From: Sagittula stellata E-37
GTDB lineage: Bacteria > Pseudomonadota > Alphaproteobacteria > Rhodobacterales > Rhodobacteraceae
Length of the DNA stretch: 64,000 nucleotides
Direction of reading: 5' to 3'
Assembly: GCF_039724765.1 (NCBI RefSeq)
Contig: NZ_CP155729.1
Coordinates: 310,001 to 374,000 of the forward strand
The translations under genes and the position numbers were made by a program. A model generated the notes under the pieces. That model was not told the DNA's origin, searched no databases, and saw nothing but the letters and a program-made list of their open reading frames with translations. Below, piece after piece: positions 55,206-63,346 of the stretch (position 1 is the stretch's first letter; every line of letters starts with the position of its first letter).

Positions 55206-56126
55206 ATGCCACCCAGCAAGATCCTCGGGCGCCTGCCCGGGTTGAGGCATTTCATCGAAGTCGCCCAGCTCGGGTCGTTCCGCGAGGCGGCGGACAAGAT
55301 GCACGTGGCCCCCTCGGCGGTAAGCAAGCAGATCAAGAACCTCGAACTTGCGCTTGGCGTCGAACTGTTCCGTCGCGACCGGGGCCGCGCCGGGCTCGAG
55401 CTGACCGAGGCCGGCGAGATCCTGCTGTTTCGCTGCGCTTCGGTGGTCAACGAGCTGACCATCGCACAGGACGAGATCCACCAGCTTCAGGGCCTGCAGC
55501 GCGGGCACCTGCGGCTGGGCGTCAACGAGGTGCTCGCCTCGGACCTTCTGCCCGGCATCCTGCGAGACATGGGCTACAACCACCCCGGGCTCAAGTTCAC
55601 CATCATCGTCGAGAACACCCGCGAGATCGTCACGCGGATGCAGGACGGCGATATCGACATCGCGCTTGGCTACAACTTTCCGCCCTCGCCCGAGATAGAG
55701 ATACTGGCGACGCTCAAGCGGCGCACCTATGTGGTCACCTCGCTGGACCATCCGCTGGCACGGCTGCGCAGCGTCCGTCTCCAGGAAATCGACGGCGAAA
55801 AGATGATCTTTCCCGACACGTCGATCCCGATGCGCCAGCTGCTCGAGGACGCGCTGATGCAAAGCGGTGTCAGCGTCCGCGAGGTGATGGACACCAACAG
55901 CTTTACCCTGCTGCGGCAAATGGTCGAAAGCGGCATCGGCATCGGCATCGTCTTTGGGCGCTTCCTGCAGATCCGCCGCGAGAAAATCGCCTTCGTCGAA
56001 CTCAAGGCTCTGCCCTTCGACAGCCCGCCGGTGGCCTGCTGCCGCATGGCCGGACGCACGCCGACCGCCTCTTCGGTGGCCTTTGCCGCCGCGATCAAGA
56101 CGCTCTTTGCCAATTACGGGGGCTAG
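55206..56126 (+). CDS. LysR-type transcriptional regulator
   Basis: A 306-residue LysR regulator. The N-terminal helix-turn-helix (about 5-60) reads LPGLRHFIEVAQLGSFREAA, then APSAVSKQIKNLELALGVEL followed by FRR, as in the family. The co-inducer domain (about 90-300) includes RGHLRLGVNEVLASDLLPGI. The ATG at 55206 has GGGAG 6 bases before it; an in-frame TTG nine codons upstream is unlikely. It sits between the divergent FAD dehydrogenase gene and the convergent allE, so it probably controls one or both from the 48-base divergent gap. Confidence 0.92.
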   Translation: MPPSKILGRLPGLRHFIEVAQLGSFREAADKMHVAPSAVSKQIKNLELALGVELFRRDRGRAGLELTEAGEILLFRCASVVNELTIAQDEIHQLQGLQRGHLRLGVNEVLASDLLPGILRDMGYNHPGLKFTIIVENTREIVTRMQDGDIDIALGYNFPPSPEIEILATLKRRTYVVTSLDHPLARLRSVRLQEIDGEKMIFPDTSIPMRQLLEDALMQSGVSVREVMDTNSFTLLRQMVESGIGIGIVFGRFLQIRREKIAFVELKALPFDSPPVACCRMAGRTPTASSVAFAAAIKTLFANYGG

Positions 56127-56131
56127 GGCGC

Positions 56132-56869
56132 TCATCGCTCCGCCAGGGGGGACCGGTTGTAGTTCTTGTAGATGAGATAGCGCGAGGGCGTGCGGCCCAG
56201 GGCGCCGAACCACTGTGGCACATGCGGCCCCATCCAGATCGCGTCGCCCGCGCCCACCGGGTACCATCGGTCGTCCAGCCGGTAGACCCCGCCGCCGTCC
56301 AGCATCAAAAGGCCATGTTCCATGAAATGCGTCTCGACATAGGCAAGCGAAGCGCCGGGATGGAAGTTCATGATGTTGAACTCGCCGTCAAAACCCGCAT
56401 CTGTGGGCAGCATCTTCTGCACCATCAGCCAGTCGTCGCCGCGCAGGGGGGTGTTGTCGATCTCGGCCACGGATCCGAAGACCGCGGCGGGCAGCGCGCC
56501 GCGCGACAGAAAACGCCATTCGAATAGCACGAAACGCGTGTCCGCGCCGGCATTCAGTGTCGCGCTGTCGCCGGGTGGCAGGAAGGCAAAGCCCTCGGGT
56601 TGCAATTCCTGCCCGGTCGAGGTTTCGATGCTACCCTCCAGAACGAAGAGGAACCGCGCGATGCCCTCGCGCGCGGGCGCGATCTCTGACAGGCCTTGCG
56701 CGCTGCGCACCAGCGCCATGGCAAATTTCGCGCCCATGTCTGGGCTGATCAGGACCGCAAGCTCCGCACCCGGCCAGTCGGGCTGGGTGATCCATTCGTG
56801 GCTCTCGGGAGTGAGCAGCCCATGGTTGCGCCGAATGTCCGAGCGGGTTTGTCCGAAGCTGGGTCTCAT
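56132..56869 (-). CDS. allE: (S)-ureidoglycine aminohydrolase
   Basis: AllE releases ammonia from (S)-ureidoglycine to give (S)-ureidoglycolate in allantoin breakdown. The 245-residue product is a double cupin. The N-terminal half has NHGLLTPESHEW and RFLFVLEGSIETS. The C-terminal half has FNIMNFHPGASLAYVETHFM and EHGLLMLDGGGVYRLDDRWY. The manganese ligands expected from characterised AllE and UGHY (E, H, H, Q) are present in YVETHFMEHG and HVPQW. It is the last gene of the leftward operon and overlaps the M20 gene by ATGA. This is the most specific clue to the pathway. Confidence 0.9.
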   Translation of the reverse strand: MRPSFGQTRSDIRRNHGLLTPESHEWITQPDWPGAELAVLISPDMGAKFAMALVRSAQGLSEIAPAREGIARFLFVLEGSIETSTGQELQPEGFAFLPPGDSATLNAGADTRFVLFEWRFLSRGALPAAVFGSVAEIDNTPLRGDDWLMVQKMLPTDAGFDGEFNIMNFHPGASLAYVETHFMEHGLLMLDGGGVYRLDDRWYPVGAGDAIWMGPHVPQWFGALGRTPSRYLIYKNYNRSPLAER

Positions 56870-57993
56870 GAATTGTCTCCGGTCGGGCGTGCGCCCGCAT
56901 AGGTCAGGATGAGCTCGCGCAGCAGCGCCTCGCGCCGCGCCAGCGGCGCGACGAGGATATGCTCCTGCGGCGAATGCCAGTTGTTGCCGATCGCCCCGAG
57001 CCCGTCGAGCGTGGGCACGCCAGCTGCGCAGGTGAAATTACCGTCGCTGCCGCCGCCTGAGCGTGTTTCCACCATGGGCGCACCCAGACCAGCGTTGATC
57101 TCGCTCGCACGGGCGAACATGGCGAGGGTCTCCGGTGTGCGCGCCAGGCTCGGCTTCTCGATCTCGCCAGAGACGGTGATGCTGACTTCGGGATCGTCGG
57201 ATCCCAGGCCCTTCAGCCGTGCCTCGACCGCATGCCCGAGCGCATCATCTGCAAAGCGCACGTCGATGTCGCAGGCGGCATGGCCCGCGACCACGTTCGG
57301 TTCTGTGCCGCCGCGCACGCGGCCGACGTTCACCGTCGTTTCCGTTTCCAGATCGGTCATTGCCTCGAGCACGCCGATGGTTCGGGCCATTTGCAAGATC
57401 GCCGAGCGCCCGTCGGCAAAGGCCGATCCGGCGTGGCTTTCGCGGCCTTGGAACTCCAGCGTGTACTTGGCGCGGCCCTTGCGAAAGGTGATGGCCTCGT
57501 CGCCGCGCGCCGGTTCGGGGATCAGCGCCGCGCCGTGCTTGCGCGCCTCGGCCTGGATCATGGCGTGCGAGGTGGGCGAGCCGATCTCCTCGTCGGAATT
57601 GTAGATCAGCGTAACCGGCCCCGGCAGCGCGGTGCCACTTTCGACGATGTTTCGCATGGCGCAGAGCGCGAGATACCCGCCGCCCTTCATGTCGGCGATG
57701 CCCGGACCGTACTGCCGGTCACCGTCGCGGTGGATCTCGACGGTGCCGGGGGCGCAGACCGTGTCGATATGGCTGGTCACCAGCACGCCCGGCCCGTTCC
57801 CTCCGGCGAAACGGGCGATCAGGTGGTCGCCCATGCCGTCACGGCCGGGAATGCGCTCGATCTCACAGCCCAACGGCTCCAGCTCCGAGGCGATCAGGTC
57901 CACGAGCTGCGCAATCGTCGCAACCGAGCCGGTGGGCGTGTCGAGCTCGACCCAGCGCATGATTTCCTTCAGGATGTCTTCGCTTGTCATCAT
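56866..57993 (-). CDS. M20 family metallohydrolase, carboxypeptidase G2-like
   Basis: A 375-residue di-zinc M20 hydrolase that should cut an amide bond of an acyl- or carbamoyl-amino acid. Metal and catalytic motifs are LVTSHIDTVCAPGTVEI (about 67-83, H and D), YGPGIADMKGGGYLALC (bridging D), YNSDEEIGSPTSHAM (catalytic E-E) and IPEPARGDEAITFRKGRAKY. ESHAGSAFADGRSAI in the lid domain resembles carboxypeptidase G2. Allantoate amidohydrolases (AllC) are also M20 but have different surrounding motifs, so this may act on another ureide or acyl-amino acid. It lies between the NodB-fold pair and allE, overlapping allE. Confidence 0.85.
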   Translation of the reverse strand: MMTSEDILKEIMRWVELDTPTGSVATIAQLVDLIASELEPLGCEIERIPGRDGMGDHLIARFAGGNGPGVLVTSHIDTVCAPGTVEIHRDGDRQYGPGIADMKGGGYLALCAMRNIVESGTALPGPVTLIYNSDEEIGSPTSHAMIQAEARKHGAALIPEPARGDEAITFRKGRAKYTLEFQGRESHAGSAFADGRSAILQMARTIGVLEAMTDLETETTVNVGRVRGGTEPNVVAGHAACDIDVRFADDALGHAVEARLKGLGSDDPEVSITVSGEIEKPSLARTPETLAMFARASEINAGLGAPMVETRSGGGSDGNFTCAAGVPTLDGLGAIGNNWHSPQEHILVAPLARREALLRELILTYAGARPTGDNS

Positions 57994-57996
57994 GGG

Positions 57997-58935
57997 TCAG
58001 GTCAGGCTGTCTGCGTAGTCTTGCCAGATGCTCGGCGCAAGCTTCAGCGTCCCGGAGGCGGGATAGCGCGCCTGCCAATGCGCGGCGATCTCGGCACCAG
58101 TCGCGGCCCAGACGCCCGGATGCGCCATGGCTTCGCGCAGGGCGGTGGCGAGGTTGTCGAAGCGGTGACCCCAGCCCGACCGCGCGGGCGAAACGCACAG
58201 GTTGAAGTAGCGCCCACGGCGGTACTGCGCGCGGAACTCGGCCCGCCAGTTGTTCAGCAGGGCCTGCGGGCGTTCCAGCCCCGTGCCCTCGCGCGGGAAC
58301 ATCAGGAAGAAGGTGTCGTCGAAATGGTAGTAGTAGGGCAGTGCCAGCAAGGCCCCGGCCTTTTGGGCATCGCTCACCCAGTAGTAGGGCGCGTCATCCG
58401 CCAGACCGTTGCCGAAGTAGGCGTAGCCCTGCGCCCTGAGCAGAGCGACCGTGTCATCGGTGGCACAGCCGGTGGCGGCGCGGTCATCGGGACGCGAGAG
58501 CGCGTACCAGCCCTTGGGCGCGGCCCCGGTCGCACGGGTCAGCACCTCGGTGGCGCGGGCCATGTGCTCGGCCTCCTGCCCCGGGGCGAGGGTGGCCGGG
58601 TCTTCGCCCAAGAGCCCCTGCGCGGCGATCTCGTGCCCTGCGGTCAGGATGCGTTCGATCACGTCGGGATAGGCCTCGGCCACCACTGCGGGCGTCGCGA
58701 AGGTGGCGCGCACGCCGGTTTCGGCAAAGAGCGCAAGGAAGGCATCAAGCCCCTGGGTCAGCCCGAAGTGCCAGGTCGGGTAGGCCAGGTCCTTGGCGCC
58801 GATGCCCGTTCCCTTGGCGGCGGGGTTGAGGTTGACCGTCAGCCCCAGCGCCATCTGCTGCCCGTCGGGCCAGGCGATGGTGCCGTCACGCATGCCGATT
58901 TCGTCGGATGTGGTGTAATTGTCTTTCCAGGGCAT
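57997..58935 (-). CDS. NodB-fold (PuuE-like) protein lacking the usual metal-ligand residues
   Basis: A 312-residue protein with the polysaccharide-deacetylase/PuuE fold. Compared with its neighbour at 58940, the segment for the first ligand motif reads LGLTVNLNPAAKG instead of NFTLDFDAML, so both aspartates are gone. The H-x3-H region reads GHEIAAQGLLGED instead of GHELADHMWEHE, so the two histidines are gone. The fold core remains: YPTWHFGLTQGLDAFLALFA, then AYPDVIERILTAGHEI, LPYYYHFDDTFFLMFPREGT and YFNLCVSPARSGWGHR. It may be a non-catalytic partner of the adjacent copy, or a metal-independent enzyme, as reported for some PuuE allantoinases. It lies 4 bases after that gene. Confidence 0.72.
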   Translation of the reverse strand: MPWKDNYTTSDEIGMRDGTIAWPDGQQMALGLTVNLNPAAKGTGIGAKDLAYPTWHFGLTQGLDAFLALFAETGVRATFATPAVVAEAYPDVIERILTAGHEIAAQGLLGEDPATLAPGQEAEHMARATEVLTRATGAAPKGWYALSRPDDRAATGCATDDTVALLRAQGYAYFGNGLADDAPYYWVSDAQKAGALLALPYYYHFDDTFFLMFPREGTGLERPQALLNNWRAEFRAQYRRGRYFNLCVSPARSGWGHRFDNLATALREAMAHPGVWAATGAEIAAHWQARYPASGTLKLAPSIWQDYADSLT

Positions 58936-58939
58936 GGGC

Positions 58940-59842
58940 TTACTCCGCGGCGGGCGTGTAGGGGTGCTGCGTCAGGATGTGCTGCGCAAGCGTGTCACAG
59001 GTCGGGAACCAGACGCCCGGCAGGGTCTTCATCCGCTGGATCAGCCGCTGCAGCATGTCGACCCGCATGGCATGGCCCGACACGAAGGGATGCAGCAGGA
59101 AGTTCACGTAGCCGCCCGTCTTGTATTGTTGCAGGAAGGCGTCCCACCAGATCTCGAAGACCTCGTCCACATCCATGACCCGCTGCGCCTGATTGGGCGT
59201 GTCGAGCCAGCCGAAGCTGAAGAACATCGCGTCATCGAGCGCGTAGTGGAACGGCAGCTGCAGGATCGGATTCTCGCCCTGCGCGTCAAGTTCGTAGAAC
59301 GGCAGGTAATCGGCGGAGGTGAAAGAGTTGTAGACCACGCCCTTCGACCTCAGCAGCCCGGGGGTGTGGCTCGAGCGGGTGCCGGTGATGGGCTTGCCCG
59401 CGATCTGCGACAGCGCCGCGAGGGTGCGGGTCAGGTGCGCGTCCTCGATCTGCGGATCGGCATAGACCTCGTGTTCCCACATGTGATCGGCCAGCTCGTG
59501 GCCCTTGGCGACGACGTGGTGCAGGACCTGCGGGTAAAGCTCGCAGATGCGGCCCGGGGTGAAGAGCGTGACCTTCACATCTTCCGCGTCGAACATCTCC
59601 ATGATCCGCCACACACCGACGCGGCCGCCGAACTCGCCCTTGGCCTTCTGGCCCCAGGGTTCGTTCAGCAGGCGGCGCAGCAGCATCGCGTCGAAATCGA
59701 GGGTGAAGTTCACCGCGAGCTTCACACCTTCGGGGTAGGCGAAGTCCGGGATCGGGATGCGCCGCGCACGCTGGAACCGCGCGGTGTCGACGAGGCCCTG
59801 GAAGGCGTCCGGGGCCGGGGCGGTGGTGTCCTTGGGGGTCAT
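58940..59842 (-). CDS. NodB-fold hydrolase, PuuE/allantoinase-like
   Basis: A 300-residue NodB-fold hydrolase. Motifs seen are KLAVNFTLDFDAMLLR (first aspartates, about 40-55), KGHELADHMWEHEVYADP (histidines), GTRSSHTPGLLRSKG, LPFHYALDDAMFFSFGW and VNFLLHPFVSGHAMRVDMLQ (second histidine motif). The pattern is that of deacetylases acting on cyclic amides, including PuuE-type allantoinase, rather than cell-wall deacetylases, since no signal peptide is present. The ATG at 59842 overlaps the racemase stop by ATGA; the frame is open far upstream but only as a shadow. The role as allantoinase or other hydantoin hydrolase is inferred from context. Confidence 0.8.
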   Translation of the reverse strand: MTPKDTTAPAPDAFQGLVDTARFQRARRIPIPDFAYPEGVKLAVNFTLDFDAMLLRRLLNEPWGQKAKGEFGGRVGVWRIMEMFDAEDVKVTLFTPGRICELYPQVLHHVVAKGHELADHMWEHEVYADPQIEDAHLTRTLAALSQIAGKPITGTRSSHTPGLLRSKGVVYNSFTSADYLPFYELDAQGENPILQLPFHYALDDAMFFSFGWLDTPNQAQRVMDVDEVFEIWWDAFLQQYKTGGYVNFLLHPFVSGHAMRVDMLQRLIQRMKTLPGVWFPTCDTLAQHILTQHPYTPAAE

Positions 59843-60576
59843 TCCGTACTCCGGGTCTTTGGGGAGATCTGGGGGTCGCGAGGCAGGCCTGCGCGGTAGA
59901 GAACGGCCGCCTCGGCGGCCTTGAGCCCGGCGATCACCGGGTTGACGATTGGCACGCCGACCGCCTGCGCCAGTTTTCCGGGCAGACCGGGGATGAAGGA
60001 CAGCGCGAAGCAGCCCAGCACCAGAATGTCGGCGCCCTGCGCGACGCAGTCCCGCGCCTGCGCGACGATGGCCGGCAGGTGCGTGTCGGGATCGCGGTTG
60101 AGATCGGCGACCGACCCGCCCACCGTCACCTCGGAGACAAAGCTGCCTTCTATCCCGATGCCCCGGATGCGGCGGCGCAGCCCCGGCGGGGTCGGATCCG
60201 ACGAGAGCACCGAGAACCGTTCGCCCAGTTGCACGGCGGCCAGCATGCCCGCCTCGCCCGCGCCGATCACCGGGATACCGGCGATCTCGGTCAGCGCATC
60301 GACGGCGGGATCGCTGAAGCAGCCGACGACTACGGCGTCGTGATTGTCGGCCCAGCCGGCGGCATCGGTGCGCAGGGCCGGAAAGACCATCGCCGCATCG
60401 GCAGCGCTTTCGATGGCAGAGGGGCCATCCCCGAGCGAGGCGATCTCGACCCGGGCGGACGGGGTCCATCCCTGCAGCATTGCCGCGCGCCGTTCGACAG
60501 CTTCTGTTCCGGCGGTGCGGTGAAGCGGGCTGGCAAGCTGGTAGAGGATACGGGGCGGGGCCGACGGATCGGACAT
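59839..60576 (-). CDS. Asp/Glu/hydantoin racemase family protein
   Basis: A 245-residue cytoplasmic protein of the Asp/Glu/hydantoin racemase superfamily, which works with two cysteines without cofactor. The first is in DAVVVGCFSDPAVDAL (about residue 88) and the second in ADILVLGCFALSF (about 189), both in the expected G-C-F setting. IPVIGAGEAGMLAAVQLGER and GVPIVNPVIAGLKAAEA are also typical of hydantoin and allantoin racemases. It starts at the ATG at 60576 and lies between the transporter permease genes and the NodB-fold pair. Allantoin racemase (HpxA) is one plausible reading. Confidence 0.82.
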   Translation of the reverse strand: MSDPSAPPRILYQLASPLHRTAGTEAVERRAAMLQGWTPSARVEIASLGDGPSAIESAADAAMVFPALRTDAAGWADNHDAVVVGCFSDPAVDALTEIAGIPVIGAGEAGMLAAVQLGERFSVLSSDPTPPGLRRRIRGIGIEGSFVSEVTVGGSVADLNRDPDTHLPAIVAQARDCVAQGADILVLGCFALSFIPGLPGKLAQAVGVPIVNPVIAGLKAAEAAVLYRAGLPRDPQISPKTRSTE

Positions 60577-60618
60577 GGGCAAAGTCTTTCGCAGGTTGGT
60601 GCCTCTGACCGGGGCCGG

Positions 60619-61431
60619 TCAGAAGGCGCGTTGCAGGCCGACGAGTTTCTGCACCAGTGCCACGCCGAGGATCGACAGCAGGATCGACAAGGTCGCGGCG
60701 GCGGCGGCGGTGGGCTTGAACTCGTAGGTCAGGAAGTCGAACAGCGCGAGGGGCAGGGTGTTGCCGCCAAGTGGCTTGAGCAGCAGCGAGATGGTGTAGA
60801 GATCGAAGCTGTTGATGAAGGCGAAGATCCCGCCCATCGCCAGCCCCGGCATCACCAGCGGCAGGATCACCAGCCGGAAGGTCTGCCACCCGGTCGCGCC
60901 GAGACTGGCGGAGGCTTCCTCGAGCGAGGAAGGCACCTGCCGCAGTGCGGCGGCGATCGAGACATAGGCATAGGGGAAGGACATCAGGATATGCCCCATC
61001 TGCAACCCGAGCACGGTCTTGGCCATCTGGATCTTGTAGAGGAAGAACAGCAGGCCGACGGCGGTCAGCAGCTCGGGCACCAGCAGCGGCAGGGTCATGC
61101 CCAGCTGGAACCAGCCCGAAAGCCTGCCCGAGATCACCTGTCCGGCCATGGCCGCCATCATTGCGACGCTCATGGTGACAACGGCCGTGATCGCGCCGAT
61201 GCGCAGCGACATCAGCAGCCCGTCCACCAGGTCCTGCCGGTTGAAGAACTCGACGTACCAGCGGAGCGAAATGCCCTGCGGCGGGAATTCGATCATCAGC
61301 CCGTCGGTGAAGGACGCACCAATGATCATCACGAGCGGCGCCAGCAGGAAGACGTAGAGCAGCACGATGAGCACGCCGAAGCCGATGTTGACTGGCTTCT
61401 GATGCGGGAAAGTGTTGGTCATCTCGCTCAT
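60619..61431 (-). CDS. ABC transporter permease, PotC type
   Basis: A 270-residue inner-membrane permease with about six helices. The family EAA loop is EEASASLGATGWQTFRLVIL followed by PLVMPGLAMG (about 165-194), which contacts the ATPase. The N-terminal helix is FGVLIVLLYVFLLAPLVMII. This matches the second permease of spermidine/putrescine-type importers. Its start overlaps the other permease's stop by ATGA, and the racemase gene follows after 42 bases. The substrate is not known from sequence. Confidence 0.88.
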   Translation of the reverse strand: MSEMTNTFPHQKPVNIGFGVLIVLLYVFLLAPLVMIIGASFTDGLMIEFPPQGISLRWYVEFFNRQDLVDGLLMSLRIGAITAVVTMSVAMMAAMAGQVISGRLSGWFQLGMTLPLLVPELLTAVGLLFFLYKIQMAKTVLGLQMGHILMSFPYAYVSIAAALRQVPSSLEEASASLGATGWQTFRLVILPLVMPGLAMGGIFAFINSFDLYTISLLLKPLGGNTLPLALFDFLTYEFKPTAAAAATLSILLSILGVALVQKLVGLQRAF

Positions 61432-62282
61432 GCCTTGGACCTTTCCATGAGCCGCGAGGTCAGCGCCGTGAACAGCCCGACGACGAGGATGGTGGAGACC
61501 GACAGCACGATGGCGAGCGCCGAGCCGAAGGGCCACTGGAACGTGCCGGTCAACTCGCCGATGATGAGCGTCGGCATGTAGCTGACCATCTGCCCACCCA
61601 GCAGGGCGGGGGTGACATAGGCGGCCACGGCCAGGACGTAGACGAGGATCATGCCCGGGTAGATGCCCGGAAAGCTCAGTGGCAGGATGATGTCGCGGAA
61701 CACCTCGCGGCGGTTCGCCCCCATCGAGGACGAGGCCTCGACCAGGGTCGGAGAGATGTTGCGCAGCGCGTTGTTGATCGGCAGCACCATGAAGGGCACG
61801 AAGACGTGGACCAGCGCCAGGATCACCAGTCCTTGCGTGAACAGCAGGCGCAGCGGTCGTTCGAGGATGCCGAGCGCCAGCAGCGTCTCGTTGAGCGGCC
61901 CGTTGAGCGCCGCCGCGATCATCCATCCGAAGTTGCGCACCAGCACGCCGGTCATCAGCGGCGAGGCGATGCAGGCGTAGAGAAAGACCGCCTTCAGCCC
62001 GGCGGCCTTCGACATGTGCCAGGCGATGGGATAGCTGACGATCAGGCAGAGCACCGTCACCGCGCCTGCTGTCAGAAGCGAACGCGCAAGCACGGACCAG
62101 TAATAGCCGTCGCCCAGGATGCGGGTGTAGTGCATCACGGTGTAATCTTCGCCGAAGGGCGCAGAGGTCCCCGGCGTGCGAAAGCTCATCTCGACCATGT
62201 TGGTGATCGGCAGGATCATGAAGACGAAGATCAGCGCGATCGCCGGGATGGCGAGCAGCAGCCTGGGGCTCTTCAGGGTCAT
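61428..62282 (-). CDS. ABC transporter permease, PotB type
   Basis: A 284-residue inner-membrane permease with six hydrophobic segments, opening LLLAIPAIALIFVFMILPIT. The EAA loop is VEASSSMGANRREVFRDIIL followed by PLSFPGIYPG (about 185-214). A larger periplasmic part after helix 1 (FRTPGTSAPFGEDYTVMHYT) is typical of PotB proteins. It overlaps the ATPase gene stop and the next permease start, both by ATGA, so stoichiometric translation is likely. Confidence 0.88.
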   Translation of the reverse strand: MTLKSPRLLLAIPAIALIFVFMILPITNMVEMSFRTPGTSAPFGEDYTVMHYTRILGDGYYWSVLARSLLTAGAVTVLCLIVSYPIAWHMSKAAGLKAVFLYACIASPLMTGVLVRNFGWMIAAALNGPLNETLLALGILERPLRLLFTQGLVILALVHVFVPFMVLPINNALRNISPTLVEASSSMGANRREVFRDIILPLSFPGIYPGMILVYVLAVAAYVTPALLGGQMVSYMPTLIIGELTGTFQWPFGSALAIVLSVSTILVVGLFTALTSRLMERSKA

Positions 62283-63343
62283 GGCGCGACCTCGGGCATC
62301 AGCCAGGCGTGACTGCGGTCGATGTCGATGCCGACCTCGTCGCCGGTCCGCACGTCCGTGTTGGGCTCCGCCGCCAGCTTCAGGATATTGTCCCCCGGCA
62401 GGGTGATCTCGCAATGCAGCGCCGCACCGAGGAAGGCAGACTTGGTAACCCGGCCCCGGAAGGTGCCCGTCTCGGGCGTGGTCAGCGACAGGGCCTCGGG
62501 GCGCAGCAGCAGCTCGGCCGGGGCGCCCGCGCCGATGCCCGGCACGCCTTCCAGCTCGAGCGTGGTGCCCGCGGCGGTGATGGCGTAGCGGCCCTCCGCC
62601 TGGGGCGTGACCGACTGGCAGGTCAGGAAATTCGCCTCGCCGGTGAAATCGGCGACGTAGCGCTCGACCGGCCTCTGGTAGATCTCGCGCGGGGTCGCGA
62701 ATTGTGCCACGCGGCCCGCCTTCATGACCGCAACCATGTCCGACATGGCCATGGCCTCGGACTGGTCGTGGGTGACGTAGAAGGCGGTGATCCCGGATTG
62801 CTGCTGCAAGTCCCGGATAAGCCAGCGCACCTCGTCGCGCAGCCGCGCATCGAGGTTGGCCAGCGGCTCGTCGAGCAGCAGCAGTTTGGGTTTCAGCACC
62901 AGCGCGCGCGCCAGGGCCACGCGCTGCTGCTGGCCGCCGGAAATCTGGCGCGGCAAGCGGTCGTCAAGGCCGCCCAGCCGCACCAACTCCATCACGTCGT
63001 GAACCCGGGTCGCGATCTCGGATTTCGACAGCTTCTGCAGTTTGAGTCCGTAGCCGATGTTCTCGGCTACGGACATGTGTGGAAACAGGGCGTAGTTCTG
63101 GAAGACCACGCCAAAGCCGCGACGGTTGGCAGGGACGCCGAGGATAGACTCCCCCTCCACCATGATTTCCCCGCCGTTGGGCTCTAGGAACCCGGCGAGG
63201 CACCGAAGCGTGGTGCTCTTGCCGCATCCCGAGGGCCCGAGCAGCGTCACCAGTTGGCCGGACTCGGCCTTGAGTGACACGCCGTCGAGCGCGAGAAAAT
63301 CGTGATACCGCTTGCGCAGATCCCTGACTTCAACCGTCGCCAT
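62279..63343 (-). CDS. ABC transporter ATP-binding protein, PotA type
   Basis: A 354-residue ATPase that powers uptake through the two permeases. Motifs are Walker A LLGPSGCGKSTTLRCLAG (about 34-51), Q-loop VVFQNYALFPHMSVAENI, signature RQISGGQQQRVALARAL, Walker B LLLLDEPLANLDARLRDE and switch VTHDQSEAMAMSD. The C-terminal third (about 240-354) is a TOBE regulatory domain, usual for polyamine and sugar importers. All motifs are intact. It starts 3 bases after the binding-protein gene. Confidence 0.93.
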   Translation of the reverse strand: MATVEVRDLRKRYHDFLALDGVSLKAESGQLVTLLGPSGCGKSTTLRCLAGFLEPNGGEIMVEGESILGVPANRRGFGVVFQNYALFPHMSVAENIGYGLKLQKLSKSEIATRVHDVMELVRLGGLDDRLPRQISGGQQQRVALARALVLKPKLLLLDEPLANLDARLRDEVRWLIRDLQQQSGITAFYVTHDQSEAMAMSDMVAVMKAGRVAQFATPREIYQRPVERYVADFTGEANFLTCQSVTPQAEGRYAITAAGTTLELEGVPGIGAGAPAELLLRPEALSLTTPETGTFRGRVTKSAFLGAALHCEITLPGDNILKLAAEPNTDVRTGDEVGIDIDRSHAWLMPEVAP

Positions 63344-63346
63344 AGC

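Noticed and set aside
57232..59178. 648-codon plus-strand open frame
   Set aside because: It is antisense to the M20 and NodB-fold genes, which have clear motifs; high GC keeps the opposite frame open. The product has no recognisable domain.
59843..60889. 349-codon N-terminal extension of the 300-residue NodB-fold gene
   Set aside because: It overlaps the racemase gene in another frame and is Arg-rich with no domain; the ATG in the ATGA overlap is the natural start.
60079..61581. 500-codon plus-strand open frame rich in Gln, Arg and Gly
   Set aside because: It lies antisense to the racemase and permease genes and has the typical skewed composition of a GC-rich shadow frame.
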